From positions 744,001 to 808,000 of the forward strand of contig NC_021287.1 in assembly GCF_000402035.1 (NCBI RefSeq): a stretch of 64,000 nt of DNA, written 5' to 3'. The position numbers and the translations under genes are program-made. The notes under the pieces are model-generated. The model saw only the letters and a list, made by a program, of their open reading frames with translations. It made no database searches and was not told the origin of the DNA. The DNA comes from Caballeronia insecticola. GTDB taxonomy: Bacteria; Pseudomonadota; Gammaproteobacteria; Burkholderiales; Burkholderiaceae. Positions 15,787-25,027 of the stretch are shown here, one piece after another (positions within the stretch are counted from its first letter, which is position 1; each line of letters starts with the position of its first letter).

Positions 15787-18330
15787 TCAAGACAATAATG
15801 CTGCGCCGGCCCTGACGAATTCTGCGATCGTCCTGACGATGACCTCGGTCAGCTTCGCCATCTCCTCCGGGGTCTCCTCGCCGACTGAGAAGCGGAGGAA
15901 AGGCGGCATGTTGTCTGCCATCGCCGCGGCCGCGGAGACTCGGGTCGTGGAAAATCCGAAGCTCACGCCTTTAGTCAGCGCAACGCGCGCGCGTCGGCAT
16001 TCTTCGAGCAACTGATCTATCAGGGCATCGAGACATGCATGGTTGTTCAGCCCAGTCTTCCGCAAGCGGACCGCGACCACGCCGCCGCCGTGCGCCCAGC
16101 CAAGATTGCCCCAGTTGCTCGGGTATCCGGGGTCCAGGTGTTCGCTCAGCTCTGCATCGTCCTTAAGGCGCGCAAAGAGAGCTTCCGCGTTGCGGGTCAA
16201 CAGCGCCATCCGAGTCAGATAGATGCGGCGGTCGTAGTCGGGGAAGCGGCTGATCGAGCTCTGGTACATTACGGCGCCCAGGTTCCGACGGGCGATCGCC
16301 AGCTTGTCGGAGACCGACTTACGGCAGACCACCACGCCTGCCATCTGGAGGTCGAGTCCGAGCTGCAGATACTTGCTGCCGCTCTCGTAATAGAGAAGTT
16401 TGGGATGCTCGGGCTTGTTGAAGATCGAGAAGACGTTGATGCCGCCTGACACCATCGTGCCGTCGATTACGAACCATCGGTTGGACCAATCCCGGCCCGA
16501 TAGACGCACTGCGAAAGCTTGCAGGTCGATCGAGTTCATTGTGCCGAGGTTCGCGAGCGGATCCAGGAAGACGACCCGCGCGTCTTCTCTCTCGACGAGC
16601 TCAATAAGCGAATTTGGATGCCACGAAGGCGCACGGTGCAGATAGACGTGGCGTAGCCGCTGCAACTGCTCAAGCGCCTCGAAATAAATGTAGGGACTCG
16701 TCGCGATCACCGTCCCGGCATGCAGCACCTCTGACAGCAGGAAGCTCTCGATCACCCCATACGCGGCCTGTCCCGACGAGACAAGCAACAGGTCGTTCTG
16801 GGCCACGTCGAACCCGAGGCTCTGCAGCAACGAAATCTCCTTCTTGCGCAGCAGCATCGAGCCATACCTGTCGTAGTTCACGGTCGCGCCCGAGTTCTCC
16901 TGCGGATCGAAGAACATAACGCAGCGACTCTGATCACTGCTCGCGCTGCTCCACGACAGACTATTTCTCAAGAAGCTGTATTCCTGAATCATCAACCGAT
17001 AGGTGGCGCGCCGGTCGGCGTCGGAGTGCGGCGTGCGCAGTGTTGCGTCGAGCCGCTCGATCGCGGACCGGGTTGCGTCGACCACGTGGCGCGCGACGTG
17101 CGCATGGGCGTCGAGCCTGTGATGGTCGACATACTCGGCGTGCTGCTGTAGTTCGTCGAACAGCGTGGCGAATTTCCTCGACAGCGTGGCGAGAAGCGTC
17201 GCCCATATGCTCGAGACGTTGAGTGACAGCGGAGTTATCGCGCCGCGTGCGTCGGTTTCGGAGCACCTGTCTTTGCGGACCGTTTCGCTCGCGAGGCGGG
17301 CCGACCGGTGTCCGAGCAAGGCGGATACGCGCGGATCGTCAACACTCGTCATAAGGCACTTCGTGACCGATGCGCTCGCGATATTCCCGCCGCTGACGAT
17401 CACAACGACATTGCCGCGAAACTGCTTTGCGTCAAGATCCCGGATCAGCGGAACGAGCGCGATGGCGCCGGCACCTTCGGCTAGGACGCTCTCGTTGTGG
17501 AGCATCGCGATCACCGCGTTTCCGATGTCGGCCTCGCTGGCCAGTTCGAAACCGTCAAGCGCGCCGCGCACGCGCGCCTCCAACTCGCCGTCGAGCACAT
17601 CGTGCTGCACCGCGAGGCCATCCGCCAGCGTCGGGCGCACCGGTTTCGATAGTGCCGCATCACCAGGGCTCAACAATCTGCGCTGAAACACTTCCGGGTG
17701 CACGCCGATCACCCGTGTCTGCAGATCATGCGTCTTGAACACGGGGCTAATGCCGGCGATTAGCCCGCCCCCGCCGAGCGGCGCGATCACGGTGTCGATC
17801 GGGGCGTCGATGTCCTCAAGCACCTCGAGCGCGAGGCTACCCTGGCCGCCGATCACGTCCTCATGCGAGAAAGGCGAGATAAACGCCCCTCCGGTCGCCA
17901 CTGCATGTTCCTTTGCAACTTCGGCGGCCTCGTGCAGATCGCGCCCGACCTGCTCGACGCTCGCACCGTGTTGGATAAGCCTGCGCAGCTTGAGTTCGGA
18001 CGCGTTGACGGGCACATAGACCACACACGGAAATCCGAGCGTCTGCGCAACATGCGCAATCGCAATGCCGTGATTGCCCGCGGACGCGGTGTACACGCGC
18101 TGGCCCAGTGGCAGCTTACGAACTGCGTTGAACGCGCCGCGGACCTTGAAAGAATTGGTGATCTGATGGCATTCGAGCTTGGCCCAGACCGTCCTAGTAG
18201 GAGTGCTCAGCCATGAGAGGCGAATGAGCGGGGTGCGCAATACAAATTGACTAATATGCACGGCATCCTGTCGAATCCGTTGCACGCGGACCGTTTCGTC
18301 CATATCAAAACGATTTTCTGCCGTATTCAT
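15787..18330 (-). CDS. PLP fusion enzyme: threonine dehydratase-like + Cys/Met-metabolism-like
   Basis: An 847-residue protein with two different PLP folds. Residues 1-335 are a fold-II threonine dehydratase/serine racemase domain: SFKVRGA with PLP lysine K62, SAGNHG at 83-88 and the glycine loop PLGGGGLIAG at 184-193. A helical linker covers about 345-470. Residues 480-847 are a fold-I domain of the cystathionine gamma-synthase/methionine gamma-lyase type: WFVIDGTMVSGG, then ESGSKYLQLG (PLP lysine K653), with a C-terminal substrate motif ending in FLRFSVGEE. Both active-site lysines are present, so each half may be active. A dehydratase joined to a gamma-lyase-type enzyme could pass a reactive enamine or keto acid between sites. 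It heads the operon 18330-12139. The ribosome binding site is weak; an alternative start is Met10. Confidence 0.85.
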   Translation of the reverse strand: MNTAENRFDMDETVRVQRIRQDAVHISQFVLRTPLIRLSWLSTPTRTVWAKLECHQITNSFKVRGAFNAVRKLPLGQRVYTASAGNHGIAIAHVAQTLGFPCVVYVPVNASELKLRRLIQHGASVEQVGRDLHEAAEVAKEHAVATGGAFISPFSHEDVIGGQGSLALEVLEDIDAPIDTVIAPLGGGGLIAGISPVFKTHDLQTRVIGVHPEVFQRRLLSPGDAALSKPVRPTLADGLAVQHDVLDGELEARVRGALDGFELASEADIGNAVIAMLHNESVLAEGAGAIALVPLIRDLDAKQFRGNVVVIVSGGNIASASVTKCLMTSVDDPRVSALLGHRSARLASETVRKDRCSETDARGAITPLSLNVSSIWATLLATLSRKFATLFDELQQHAEYVDHHRLDAHAHVARHVVDATRSAIERLDATLRTPHSDADRRATYRLMIQEYSFLRNSLSWSSASSDQSRCVMFFDPQENSGATVNYDRYGSMLLRKKEISLLQSLGFDVAQNDLLLVSSGQAAYGVIESFLLSEVLHAGTVIATSPYIYFEALEQLQRLRHVYLHRAPSWHPNSLIELVEREDARVVFLDPLANLGTMNSIDLQAFAVRLSGRDWSNRWFVIDGTMVSGGINVFSIFNKPEHPKLLYYESGSKYLQLGLDLQMAGVVVCRKSVSDKLAIARRNLGAVMYQSSISRFPDYDRRIYLTRMALLTRNAEALFARLKDDAELSEHLDPGYPSNWGNLGWAHGGGVVAVRLRKTGLNNHACLDALIDQLLEECRRARVALTKGVSFGFSTTRVSAAAAMADNMPPFLRFSVGEETPEEMAKLTEVIVRTIAEFVRAGAALLS

Positions 18331-18974
18331 CTCTGATTATTTCTTTCTACCTGCGGTTACTGCTTCGCGAGGTGTTGGCGAGGCTCATCAGACGTGATAT
18401 CTAAGAGGTTAATCAACTGTTTCAGAACATTATCGATTAAGTTAATGCGCCTACGCTTTTAACCAACAGCAGCAATCAATATGTCAATCTACGCCCGCTG
18501 TAAGCCATGCGTGAGATGACCTTAAATCGAGACGGAGCGCCTGAATGAATCTCCGTCATCGTCGATTTTTAATTTCTTAACGACCCAACTTAAAATTTAA
18601 GATCTCTTAAAATTGGCAATTGCGCGCAAGCGAAGTCATAATGAACTGATCGCTTAAGCACAAAGCTATCACAAGGATCATCCAAGACGGTATCTTTGCA
18701 AACCGTTTGGGCTGAGTTTTGAGTCGCTTGGTATCGGTTGGTTGTTTACGAGTGCAAATCTCGTACGAAGCACTGACAGGGTGCTGCTGGCCTTCATGTG
18801 AGCTACAGTCCAGCTGCAAACGTCGGTCGCAGCTAGCGATGCCGAAGGTGCTTGAACCATGTTGTTGTATGGGCAAAATGCGGCGGTTCCGAAAAGAATA
18901 TCTACGGGTGCATACATCACGTGATCGGTCGAGCGGGGCGATTCCGTTACCAATGAAGTCGGAGTTAGCTTCCC
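18331..18974. other. AT-rich upstream region of the PLP operon
   Basis: About 640 bases with no supported gene. The part nearest the operon (18331-18610) is AT-rich, with TTAATCAACTG and TTATCGATTAAGTTAA stretches, and should hold the operon promoter. No terminator or riboswitch is evident. Confidence 0.45.
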
Positions 18975-19319
18975 GTGATCGATCGGTGGACACTCGTTCA
19001 AAGCAACCCGCTTGACGGTGTTTCAGCGGAAGTTTGGATCGTATGTTCCGATTCCGCCGTATCAAACGTAATAGTCTTGAGTGCCCGCAGAAAACGAAAC
19101 GACCAAGTGATAGATATCATGCAGCAAGCATTTAAAGCGGGCATAGCTGTTAATTTTTCGAAAGGTGGCGAGGCGAAGCGGCGACGGCGGCTTCGTGACT
19201 GTGCCATGGTCGAGGACTTCTCTTCACAGCTTCTGCCAAACATTTGCTCAAAACCTATTTTCGATATGCGTGAATTCGACAGTCTTACAACGATGGTGAT
19301 CGTCGATCAAGCTAGGTAA
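18975..19319 (+). CDS. Hypothetical protein upstream of HTH regulator
   Basis: A 114-codon frame ending 9 bases before the XRE gene. The first part reads WIVCSDSAVSNVIVLSARRK and the later part is basic, then EFDSLTTMVIVDQAR. I recognise no family, and the start is uncertain because no good ribosome binding site precedes it. Its support is the close spacing to the next gene; it could be a chance frame. Confidence 0.3.
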   Translation: MIDRWTLVQSNPLDGVSAEVWIVCSDSAVSNVIVLSARRKRNDQVIDIMQQAFKAGIAVNFSKGGEAKRRRRLRDCAMVEDFSSQLLPNICSKPIFDMREFDSLTTMVIVDQAR

Positions 19320-19328
19320 GAAACACGA

Positions 19329-19658
19329 ATGAAAAGCAGATTGGAAGCTTTCCGGATTCGATTACGCCGCGCGCGCAATGAACTTGGCGAGTCGCAGCGT
19401 GAATTTGCAGCACGAGGCGGCGTTACAGCAAAAACTCAATCCAACTATGAGAATGGCTCGCGAGAGCCAGATTTGCTTTACTTATACAACCTCGGGTTGT
19501 CGGGTGTGAATTTAAGCTACTTAATCCTTGGAGAGGAATTCGAGTGCCAGCTTAATCCAAATGAGCAGGCGCTCATCCGAGAGCTTCGGAAGCATCAGCA
19601 CGAGAAGCGAGACGATATCGCAGTGGGGATAATGTCCTTGCTGAGGGCTTCACGCTAG
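19329..19658 (+). CDS. XRE-family helix-turn-helix regulator
   Basis: A 109-residue protein with a Cro/C1-type HTH at residues about 10-65: RRARNELGESQREFAARGG, then a recognition helix beginning VTAKTQSNYENG and REPDLLYLYNLGLSG. The tail from ECQLNPNEQAL to the C-terminus is helical and may dimerise. The size and layout fit a phage-type or toxin-antitoxin-type repressor. It is the only regulator near the biosynthetic operon, which begins 1 kb away on the other strand, so control of that operon is possible but not shown. Confidence 0.7.
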   Translation: MKSRLEAFRIRLRRARNELGESQREFAARGGVTAKTQSNYENGSREPDLLYLYNLGLSGVNLSYLILGEEFECQLNPNEQALIRELRKHQHEKRDDIAVGIMSLLRASR

Positions 19659-20589
19659 TAGCACACGCATACCCTGAACCCGGGGCAGTGCGCTTTGGTG
19701 ACGGATCGCCTGCCGCGATCGTCGTTCATCGGAAAGGGAGGATTGAGAAAAGATTTCGACACTAGAGTTCGCGCGTGTGCGCATGCAATCTCTGAGACGA
19801 TCCATATCGCAGGCTGCGGGTGAATCAACCGGACGCGTACGGCGAATACTGTTCAGCGCGTTCGGCAGGCTAGGAGGACGAGCGGCGATCACCCAGCTTA
19901 CCGATGCGAAAGACCGCTACGAGATGGATCGACTGCCAGCATCACCCCGAGCGTCGCGGTACGGCTCGGTGCCTTCACTGACAAACTGATCGCATTGTGG
20001 CATGGAAGCGGCAAGCTGATGGGGAGGGGGTGTAAAAGTCTGGAGCGATTTGCGTTGGGACCGACCGTTCCGTCAAATTTCTACACCCGCGAAATTAAAA
20101 ATTGAGGAGTTGGCCGATTAGTGGAATCGCCGCGGCGCTGGCCTGCTGCTAGAGCACCACTTTGATGCGGGAAAAATCGCTGCTGGCAATCCGGTAATCG
20201 TCCTCTGCGCAAGGATTGCCCGACTTCGGCGTCGTTACGAACGTCGACCCGCAGGAGTGGACATTGCCCCAAGCTCAGCTTGATGCAAGCACACGCGCGT
20301 TGCAGATCGATCCTTCAATCAGGATCGCACTTATCGGTATAGAGCAATAAGAGCGATGTAAGTGACGATGCGAGCCGCTCGCGAAGGCGAACCGAACTCA
20401 TGGCTTGCTAGACGACGCGGGACGACCGACCTGCACCGATCAAGTGGCTAGAAGCTTTGCCTTGTCGAAATCGGCCCGCCGAATGTACGTGCGAGGAGGC
20501 GTAAGCCAAGTCGGTCAGATAGTCTGATAGAGCGTGTTCGTGCGTACCTTGACCGGCGCGGGTCCTAGGATGTCCGTGTAGATTAGACG
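19659..20589. other. Decayed region, no gene supported
   Basis: Over 900 bases without a credible reading frame on either strand. Short frames exist but have no ribosome binding site and no family resemblance. Codon use is patchy, as in sequence that has lost function. Confidence 0.4.
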
Positions 20590-21351
20590 CTAGGAACGAG
20601 CGCGCCGCCGGATCGCGCTGATGTCGTCGAAGAGTGGAACCAGTGTGAGCATCAAGAGCAAGCTTGCTAGAGGAAGCGTCGCGAGGAAGCCGATATGCGA
20701 GAAACTGATCGCGCCAGCGAAGCCGCCCAGCACAAACATGCCCAGTAGAGAACCCAGCAAGGAAAGGCGCGCGCGATTGGCACGAACATAGCCCGATCCA
20801 TCGGAGAAACTGCCTCGATTCCAATACAACCCTTTTCCTATCTCTATGCCGATATCGGTGATGAGTCCAGTCACGTGCGTCGTACGGATTTCTGCCTTCG
20901 AGATTTTCGTAATCATCGCGTTTTGCAGTCCCATGACGTAACAGAGGAGCGCTACGGTGAGCGGAGTGTCCAGGAGCCTGTGCGTCACAAGATGCGACCC
21001 CAGCAGCCCAAAAACTAAGAGAAGCGCAGCCTCGAGCAGCAGCGGCGTCGCGTAGATGCTACGTGCCAGACGTTGGCGTCCCCAATTGATAAGGATCGCC
21101 GATGTCGCCGCGCCCAAGATAAAAGCCGTCACAGCGCACCCAGCTGAAAGGACGAGCGTGGTTTGTCCCAGCACGGCGTTGTCGGAGATCGAGGACACTA
21201 GACCAGACATATGAGACGTGTACTGTCCAACGGCTAGGAAGCCACCCGCATTCGCCGCACCGGCAACAAAGCATAGGGTACAGCCAAGCCGCCGATTGCC
21301 TTGGTCAGTTCGGTCGGGCGAAGTAAGGCCACGAAGTAAAGCGATTGGCAT
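20590..21351 (-). CDS. DUF1275 (YoaK-like) membrane protein
   Basis: A 253-residue integral membrane protein. I choose the ATG at 21351, preceded by GGAAG, over the longer frame. It shows the DUF1275 layout: GCTLCFVAGAANAGGF in the first helix, GQYTSHMSGLVSS, then ALLCYVMGLQNAMITKIS and RTTHVTGLITDIGIE. About six to seven hydrophobic segments follow the family pattern. The function of DUF1275 proteins is unknown; some are grouped with SLC26-like or FNT-like transporters. It stands alone among decayed sequence. Confidence 0.8.
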   Translation of the reverse strand: MPIALLRGLTSPDRTDQGNRRLGCTLCFVAGAANAGGFLAVGQYTSHMSGLVSSISDNAVLGQTTLVLSAGCAVTAFILGAATSAILINWGRQRLARSIYATPLLLEAALLLVFGLLGSHLVTHRLLDTPLTVALLCYVMGLQNAMITKISKAEIRTTHVTGLITDIGIEIGKGLYWNRGSFSDGSGYVRANRARLSLLGSLLGMFVLGGFAGAISFSHIGFLATLPLASLLLMLTLVPLFDDISAIRRRARS

Positions 21352-22754
21352 AGGGCTTCCTGGTTTTTGAGCGTGGTGCGATAAATTAGCACGTGCCAAT
21401 ACGTATCTTCGTGGCAGGACGCTCTCCCATACCGCGCACATTGACGATGCTACGCCCAATCATGGGGAGAGCGCGAACCGCTGTAACAGGTGCCGACGGA
21501 ACTTTCGGTTCGCTCGGATTTTGTGCTTGAGAAGCTAAAAATTTGACCTGCTGGTGACATTAGACAATCGGCTCCGAGCATTAACATCTTTAACATGTTT
21601 TAACATCGCTTTAACATGTGCCGAATTGCCTCAAAGCCCCGCCAGTAAAGGATTCAGGGTAATTAGGGCCATGTTAAAGCCTTTAACATTTAATGTTAAA
21701 GGGGGATTTTTTCTGCGCGTGAGAGAACGCTCTGTGTCCGGGTCAAAAAGCTGCCAAGTCTCAGATACCCCCTCCCCCTAGGGTCCCAGCGTCTCGTCGT
21801 ACAACTCGACAGTCCTTGCACGGTGCATTGCAAAACTGCCGCTGTTGGCAATGGGTCGACGTCTCCATGAAGGTGTACGCGCTCACTTTGGCGACGACGC
21901 GGCATGTCCTAAATCTTTTCGGCGAGATTCTGCACGGATGACCCACAGGAATTTGCAAACTCAGTAACGACGCGGGTTTGCGGGGTGCACTTCGCCACTT
22001 TCTCGCCACTAACTTCAGGCTTTGGTACTTCGACCAACCACACCTTCTTGCTCAATTGTGCGTGGGCATCGACAACCGAGCCGAGGCCTGCCTCCAGGTG
22101 CACTAACGTTGCGCGCACAAACTCTTGGAGCATGACGCACCTGATGGTTTGGAAAGGAATTTCTTGCGTCTTGCGTCAACTACAAACGACGACGGCTATG
22201 GTACTCGTCGACCCTGACAGAGTTCGGCATGTCGCCTACCGATCGATATAACTTTTTCGGTGGAGGAAAGAATATGGTTGGAAACATGATTGAGCACGAG
22301 CCGTCGATTAAGGTCGTCGTGTTATTTAGATAGCCGAGCTCCCGCGCGCGCTTACTTCGTCGCCGGCTTGCGGCGAGCTAATTTTGCGGAGGTCCTGTCT
22401 CAGACCGGCCATCAACCGCCGTTTGCTAATGCAGGGGCGGCGTCGTTCGGATGACCGTTAATGTCGCAAGATCCGACTCTCGCGCGGCGTTATTTGGCCT
22501 GCGGCGACTTTGCATTAAAGCGCGCAGCGATCTCAAGCGCGTCGATGAGCTCGTTATAAAGGAAAATTATCTACGTCGTTTCGCCCTTATTGACGAGCAC
22601 ACTATGCAAGTTTGAATGATCAAGCTGAGCTCGCGCGGGTACCGGCCCCTGCGCTTGGCACGGGCTGCAACATGACGCCCATAAGTAGACGCGGGACGGG
22701 CACTCTTGCTCGTTCGTGAGGGGCTGCGAGTCGCCCTGATGATTCATCGGTTCA
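21352..22754. other. Long gene-poor stretch with iterons
   Basis: About 1.4 kb. It contains the TTAACAT iteron cluster (21581-21701) and a 74-codon minus-strand frame at 21909-22133 (with ATLVHLEAGLGSVVDAHAQL) that might be a small protein but has a poor ribosome binding site. I see nothing else. Confidence 0.4.
21581..21701. repeat. TTAACAT iteron cluster with palindrome
   Basis: TTAACAT occurs directly at 21581, 21590, 21600 and 21611 (steps of 9-11 bases), so the copies face nearly the same side of the helix. It occurs again as ATGTTAA at 21671, TTAACAT at 21683 and ATGTTAA at 21693. The last two form a near-perfect palindrome at 21681-21701. This looks like a replication-initiator or repressor binding array, but no initiator gene is nearby. 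Confidence 0.55.
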
Positions 22755-23050
22755 TCAACGCGATCGCTGGAAGGAATTCCGGGGCTTCGAGAATTCCGCG
22801 TCGGCGTTTGCTGCGCCCCAGACAAGTACGCCTGACGACAAGACAACCATAAAAGGCTTGCGGATGGCAGGGGAACGGTAGAAGAAGAAGCGTGCCGCCG
22901 CGCAAAGTCCAGCGACAGCGCCGGGGATAAGATAAAACTACGGGTCGCCGAAATCGAACATCTTCAAGAAATCTTCCTGGAAGTAGGGAAAGAAGCGGAT
23001 CACGAAGGACGAACGAGAAATGAGCAACCGAGTAACCCAAACTAAAGGCT
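22755..23050 (-). pseudogene. Remnant of a small membrane protein
   Basis: A minus-strand frame reads VIRFFPYFQEDFLKMFDFGDP, a TAG stop, then FYLIPGAVAGLCAAARFFFY and PFMVVLSSGVLVWGAANADAEF, ending at a TGA at 22757-22755. The protein-like sequence on both sides of the stop suggests a broken gene with two membrane segments. I do not recognise the family. It lies next to the sulfur genes. The upstream limit is approximate. Confidence 0.35.
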
Positions 23051-23207
23051 TGTGAAGATCGCCTTTTGAATACTCGCGTCACCGCGACCTAAGAATTGCG
23101 CGACACTTAACGCTACCGCGACACTGAATATAAATAATCAGCGGATGCAGGGGTAAAGCGAGAGGCCTCACGTTCATGACGGTCCCATACTTTTGCCATC
23201 TACAGTT

Positions 23208-23704
23208 CTACAGTGGCATCAAGCTATATCCATCATGTTCCAAAACGGTAAGGGTCGTGAGCGCCAAGAGCGATCGCGTGTCTCCGGGCAGAAGTGCGTC
23301 AATCGCGAAGCCGTTTGCGATCAACGCCTGCGCACAGGCGGACGCTTCCACTTCTGCGCGCTGGATTGCGGCGATCAGATTCGCATTAGGGTTCGGTGTT
23401 CCGTCGTACGCCTGATGGTGCGTATCCTGGAAGATGCTCGCTGTGGACTCACCATGAAATTTCTGTCCATCGACGAGCTTGCCTATTGTCGACCCCAACG
23501 TTGCCTCGAGCACGCCGGTCGCAGCGAACGCAAAGGCGGGGCCCAAGCGTACGTGTCCGGCACGCGCGTGAGCATGTTGATGTAGACGCTTGCTGCTACG
23601 ACGAGAATTGAACCATTTCCCCCGACAAGTCCCAAAGAAAAGCTGACAAATCCACCGCATGCTGCCTCAGCAATACCCTGGGTCAAAACAGTCGAGGCGT
23701 ACAT
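23208..23704 (-). pseudogene. TauE/SafE-family exporter, frameshifted
   Basis: The gene starts at an ATG at 23704, 19 bases after the persulfide dioxygenase stop, with AAGG upstream. Its first part reads GGFVSFSLGLVGGNGSILVV, the first TauE/SafE repeat motif. The frame then shifts; the next frame gives HAHARAGHVRLGPAFAFAAT and LGSTIGKLVDGQKF, again typical of the family. After that the similarity fades and the second half expected of a 250-residue protein is absent. TauE/SafE proteins export sulfite or organosulfonates, which fits the neighbours. This copy should be inactive. Confidence 0.6.
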
Positions 23705-23723
23705 GTTAATTAGCCTTGACGCT

Positions 23724-24428
23724 TCAAAGTGTTGGTGGCTGGCCGCACGCGAGATTCGCCGGGATCGCAACGTCCATCATTTTCGGGTTGGGAAGATGCA
23801 AGTTGTTCATGATGTCGACGTATTCGCTTTCCGTCTTGCCGGCAAGCCGTGGATTAAAGTGCTTCTCCTCGCCGATACTGGATGCCGTCCAGCCCTTGTA
23901 GTCGTGGGCAGGATAAAGCGTTGTCATGTCAGGTAGCCTGAAGAGCTTATTGACAATCGAGTCCCACGACCGATGTGCGTCTCCACCCTGGAAGTCTGTA
24001 CGTCCGCTTCCACGAATAAGCAGCACGTCGCCTGTGAAGACCGCTTGCGGAGCATTCGGGTTCAAAACAAAACTGAATGATTCGTCTGTATGCCCCGGTG
24101 TGTATATGGCTCTGAGCTCGATGCCGTCAACGCGCACGACCTCGTCTTCGTGCACGTGCTGCGAGACGCAATGGGCCTGCGATAATTCGCCCATGATGGT
24201 TGTGCAATGCGTGATGTCTCGAAGGTCTCCTAGCGCGATAATGTGATCCGCGTGTGTGTGAGTGTCGATGGCATGGACCAGCTTCAGATCCAGCTCTTCG
24301 ATGACCTTCAGATACTGTTCAAGTTGGTCCCTGACCGGATCGATGATGAGGGCTTCTCCCCCTACTCGAGAGGCAAGTACATAGGTGTACGTACTTGATG
24401 TGCTGTCGAAGAGCTGTCGGAAAAGCAT
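23724..24428 (-). CDS. Persulfide dioxygenase (ETHE1/SdoA-type MBL-fold hydrolase)
   Basis: A 234-residue metallo-beta-lactamase-fold enzyme of the ETHE1/SdoA type. It carries THTHADHI (iron-binding His and Asp), YTPGHTDESFSFVL, TGDVLLIRGSGRTDFQGGD and LYPAHDYKGW. The RGSGRTDFQGGD stretch separates persulfide dioxygenases from glyoxalase II. The enzyme oxidises glutathione persulfide to sulfite and glutathione in the cytoplasm, downstream of sulfide:quinone oxidoreductase. It is divergent from the broken quinone-oxidoreductase gene across about 100 bases. A TauE/SafE sulfite-exporter remnant follows. Confidence 0.85.
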   Translation of the reverse strand: MLFRQLFDSTSSTYTYVLASRVGGEALIIDPVRDQLEQYLKVIEELDLKLVHAIDTHTHADHIIALGDLRDITHCTTIMGELSQAHCVSQHVHEDEVVRVDGIELRAIYTPGHTDESFSFVLNPNAPQAVFTGDVLLIRGSGRTDFQGGDAHRSWDSIVNKLFRLPDMTTLYPAHDYKGWTASSIGEEKHFNPRLAGKTESEYVDIMNNLHLPNPKMMDVAIPANLACGQPPTL

Positions 24429-24529
24429 CGCCCTATAACCCCATAAAAAAACGCTATACCGCTTTTTCGTATAAGCTTATATCTTTATAGAATATAGTGT
24501 CGAGGGCGCCAACGTCAACTGGAGGAAGC
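24429..24529. promoter_or_regulatory. Divergent promoter with palindromic operator candidate
   Basis: An AT-rich stretch between the divergent persulfide dioxygenase and quinone oxidoreductase genes. It holds the perfect 12-bp palindrome TATAAGCTTATA (24470-24481), followed by TTTATAGAATATAG. Persulfide-sensing ArsR-type repressors (BigR/SqrR/YgaV) bind AT-rich dyads at such positions. No regulator gene of that type is in the window, so the assignment is tentative. Confidence 0.45.
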
Positions 24530-24976
24530 GTGGTGGCTTTAAATACAAATGTCTCCATTACCTATAGCGCTGTGATTGTCGGGGGAGGCGTGGGAGGGGT
24601 AAGTGTTGCCGCACGCCTGAAACACATAAGTAAGAATCTCGACATTGTCGTGGTGGATCCGTCTGAATTTCACTACTACCAACCAGCGTGGACATTGGTT
24701 GGCGGTGGCCAGTTTGACGTCGACAAGACGCGTCAGTCGATGCGCGACTGTATGCCCGCAAGTGTTGAACTTGTTCCCGGGCGCGTAACGGCATTTGAGC
24801 CGGAGCACAGTGCGGTGGTGCTGGAACGGGGCGCCAGAATCGGCTACAAGTTGCCTCGTCCAAAGATTGAAATTCGTAGTGCCGGACAGGTCGTCCTCGT
24901 GGGCACTCATGTGCCTGTGCATCAACGCGCAGTCATTGCAGGCGAAATGCGGCGGTGCGTCGCGCGGCTCGCCTAA
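24530..24976 (+). pseudogene. Sulfide:quinone oxidoreductase, truncated
   Basis: A GTG start at 24530 follows GGAGG. The N-terminal region is a good sulfide:quinone oxidoreductase: YSAVIVGGGVGGVSVAARL (FAD-binding) and FHYYQPAWTLVGGGQ, the family signature. After about 110 residues the similarity ends, and the remaining 40 residues (KIEIRSAGQVVLVGTHVPVH and on) do not fit. A normal enzyme has about 390 residues, including two redox cysteines that are missing here. An internal deletion has probably removed most of the gene. Sulfide oxidation would need another copy elsewhere. Confidence 0.7.
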
Positions 24977-25027
24977 ATTAATTTGAACTTCCGACATTGG
25001 CAAGCCGTACGGTTAACTGGAGCTGCT

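Noticed and set aside
18607..19065. Minus-strand frame of 152 codons upstream of the PLP operon
   Set aside because: It has no ribosome binding site or family pattern and overlaps another equally poor frame on the same strand. It looks like chance.
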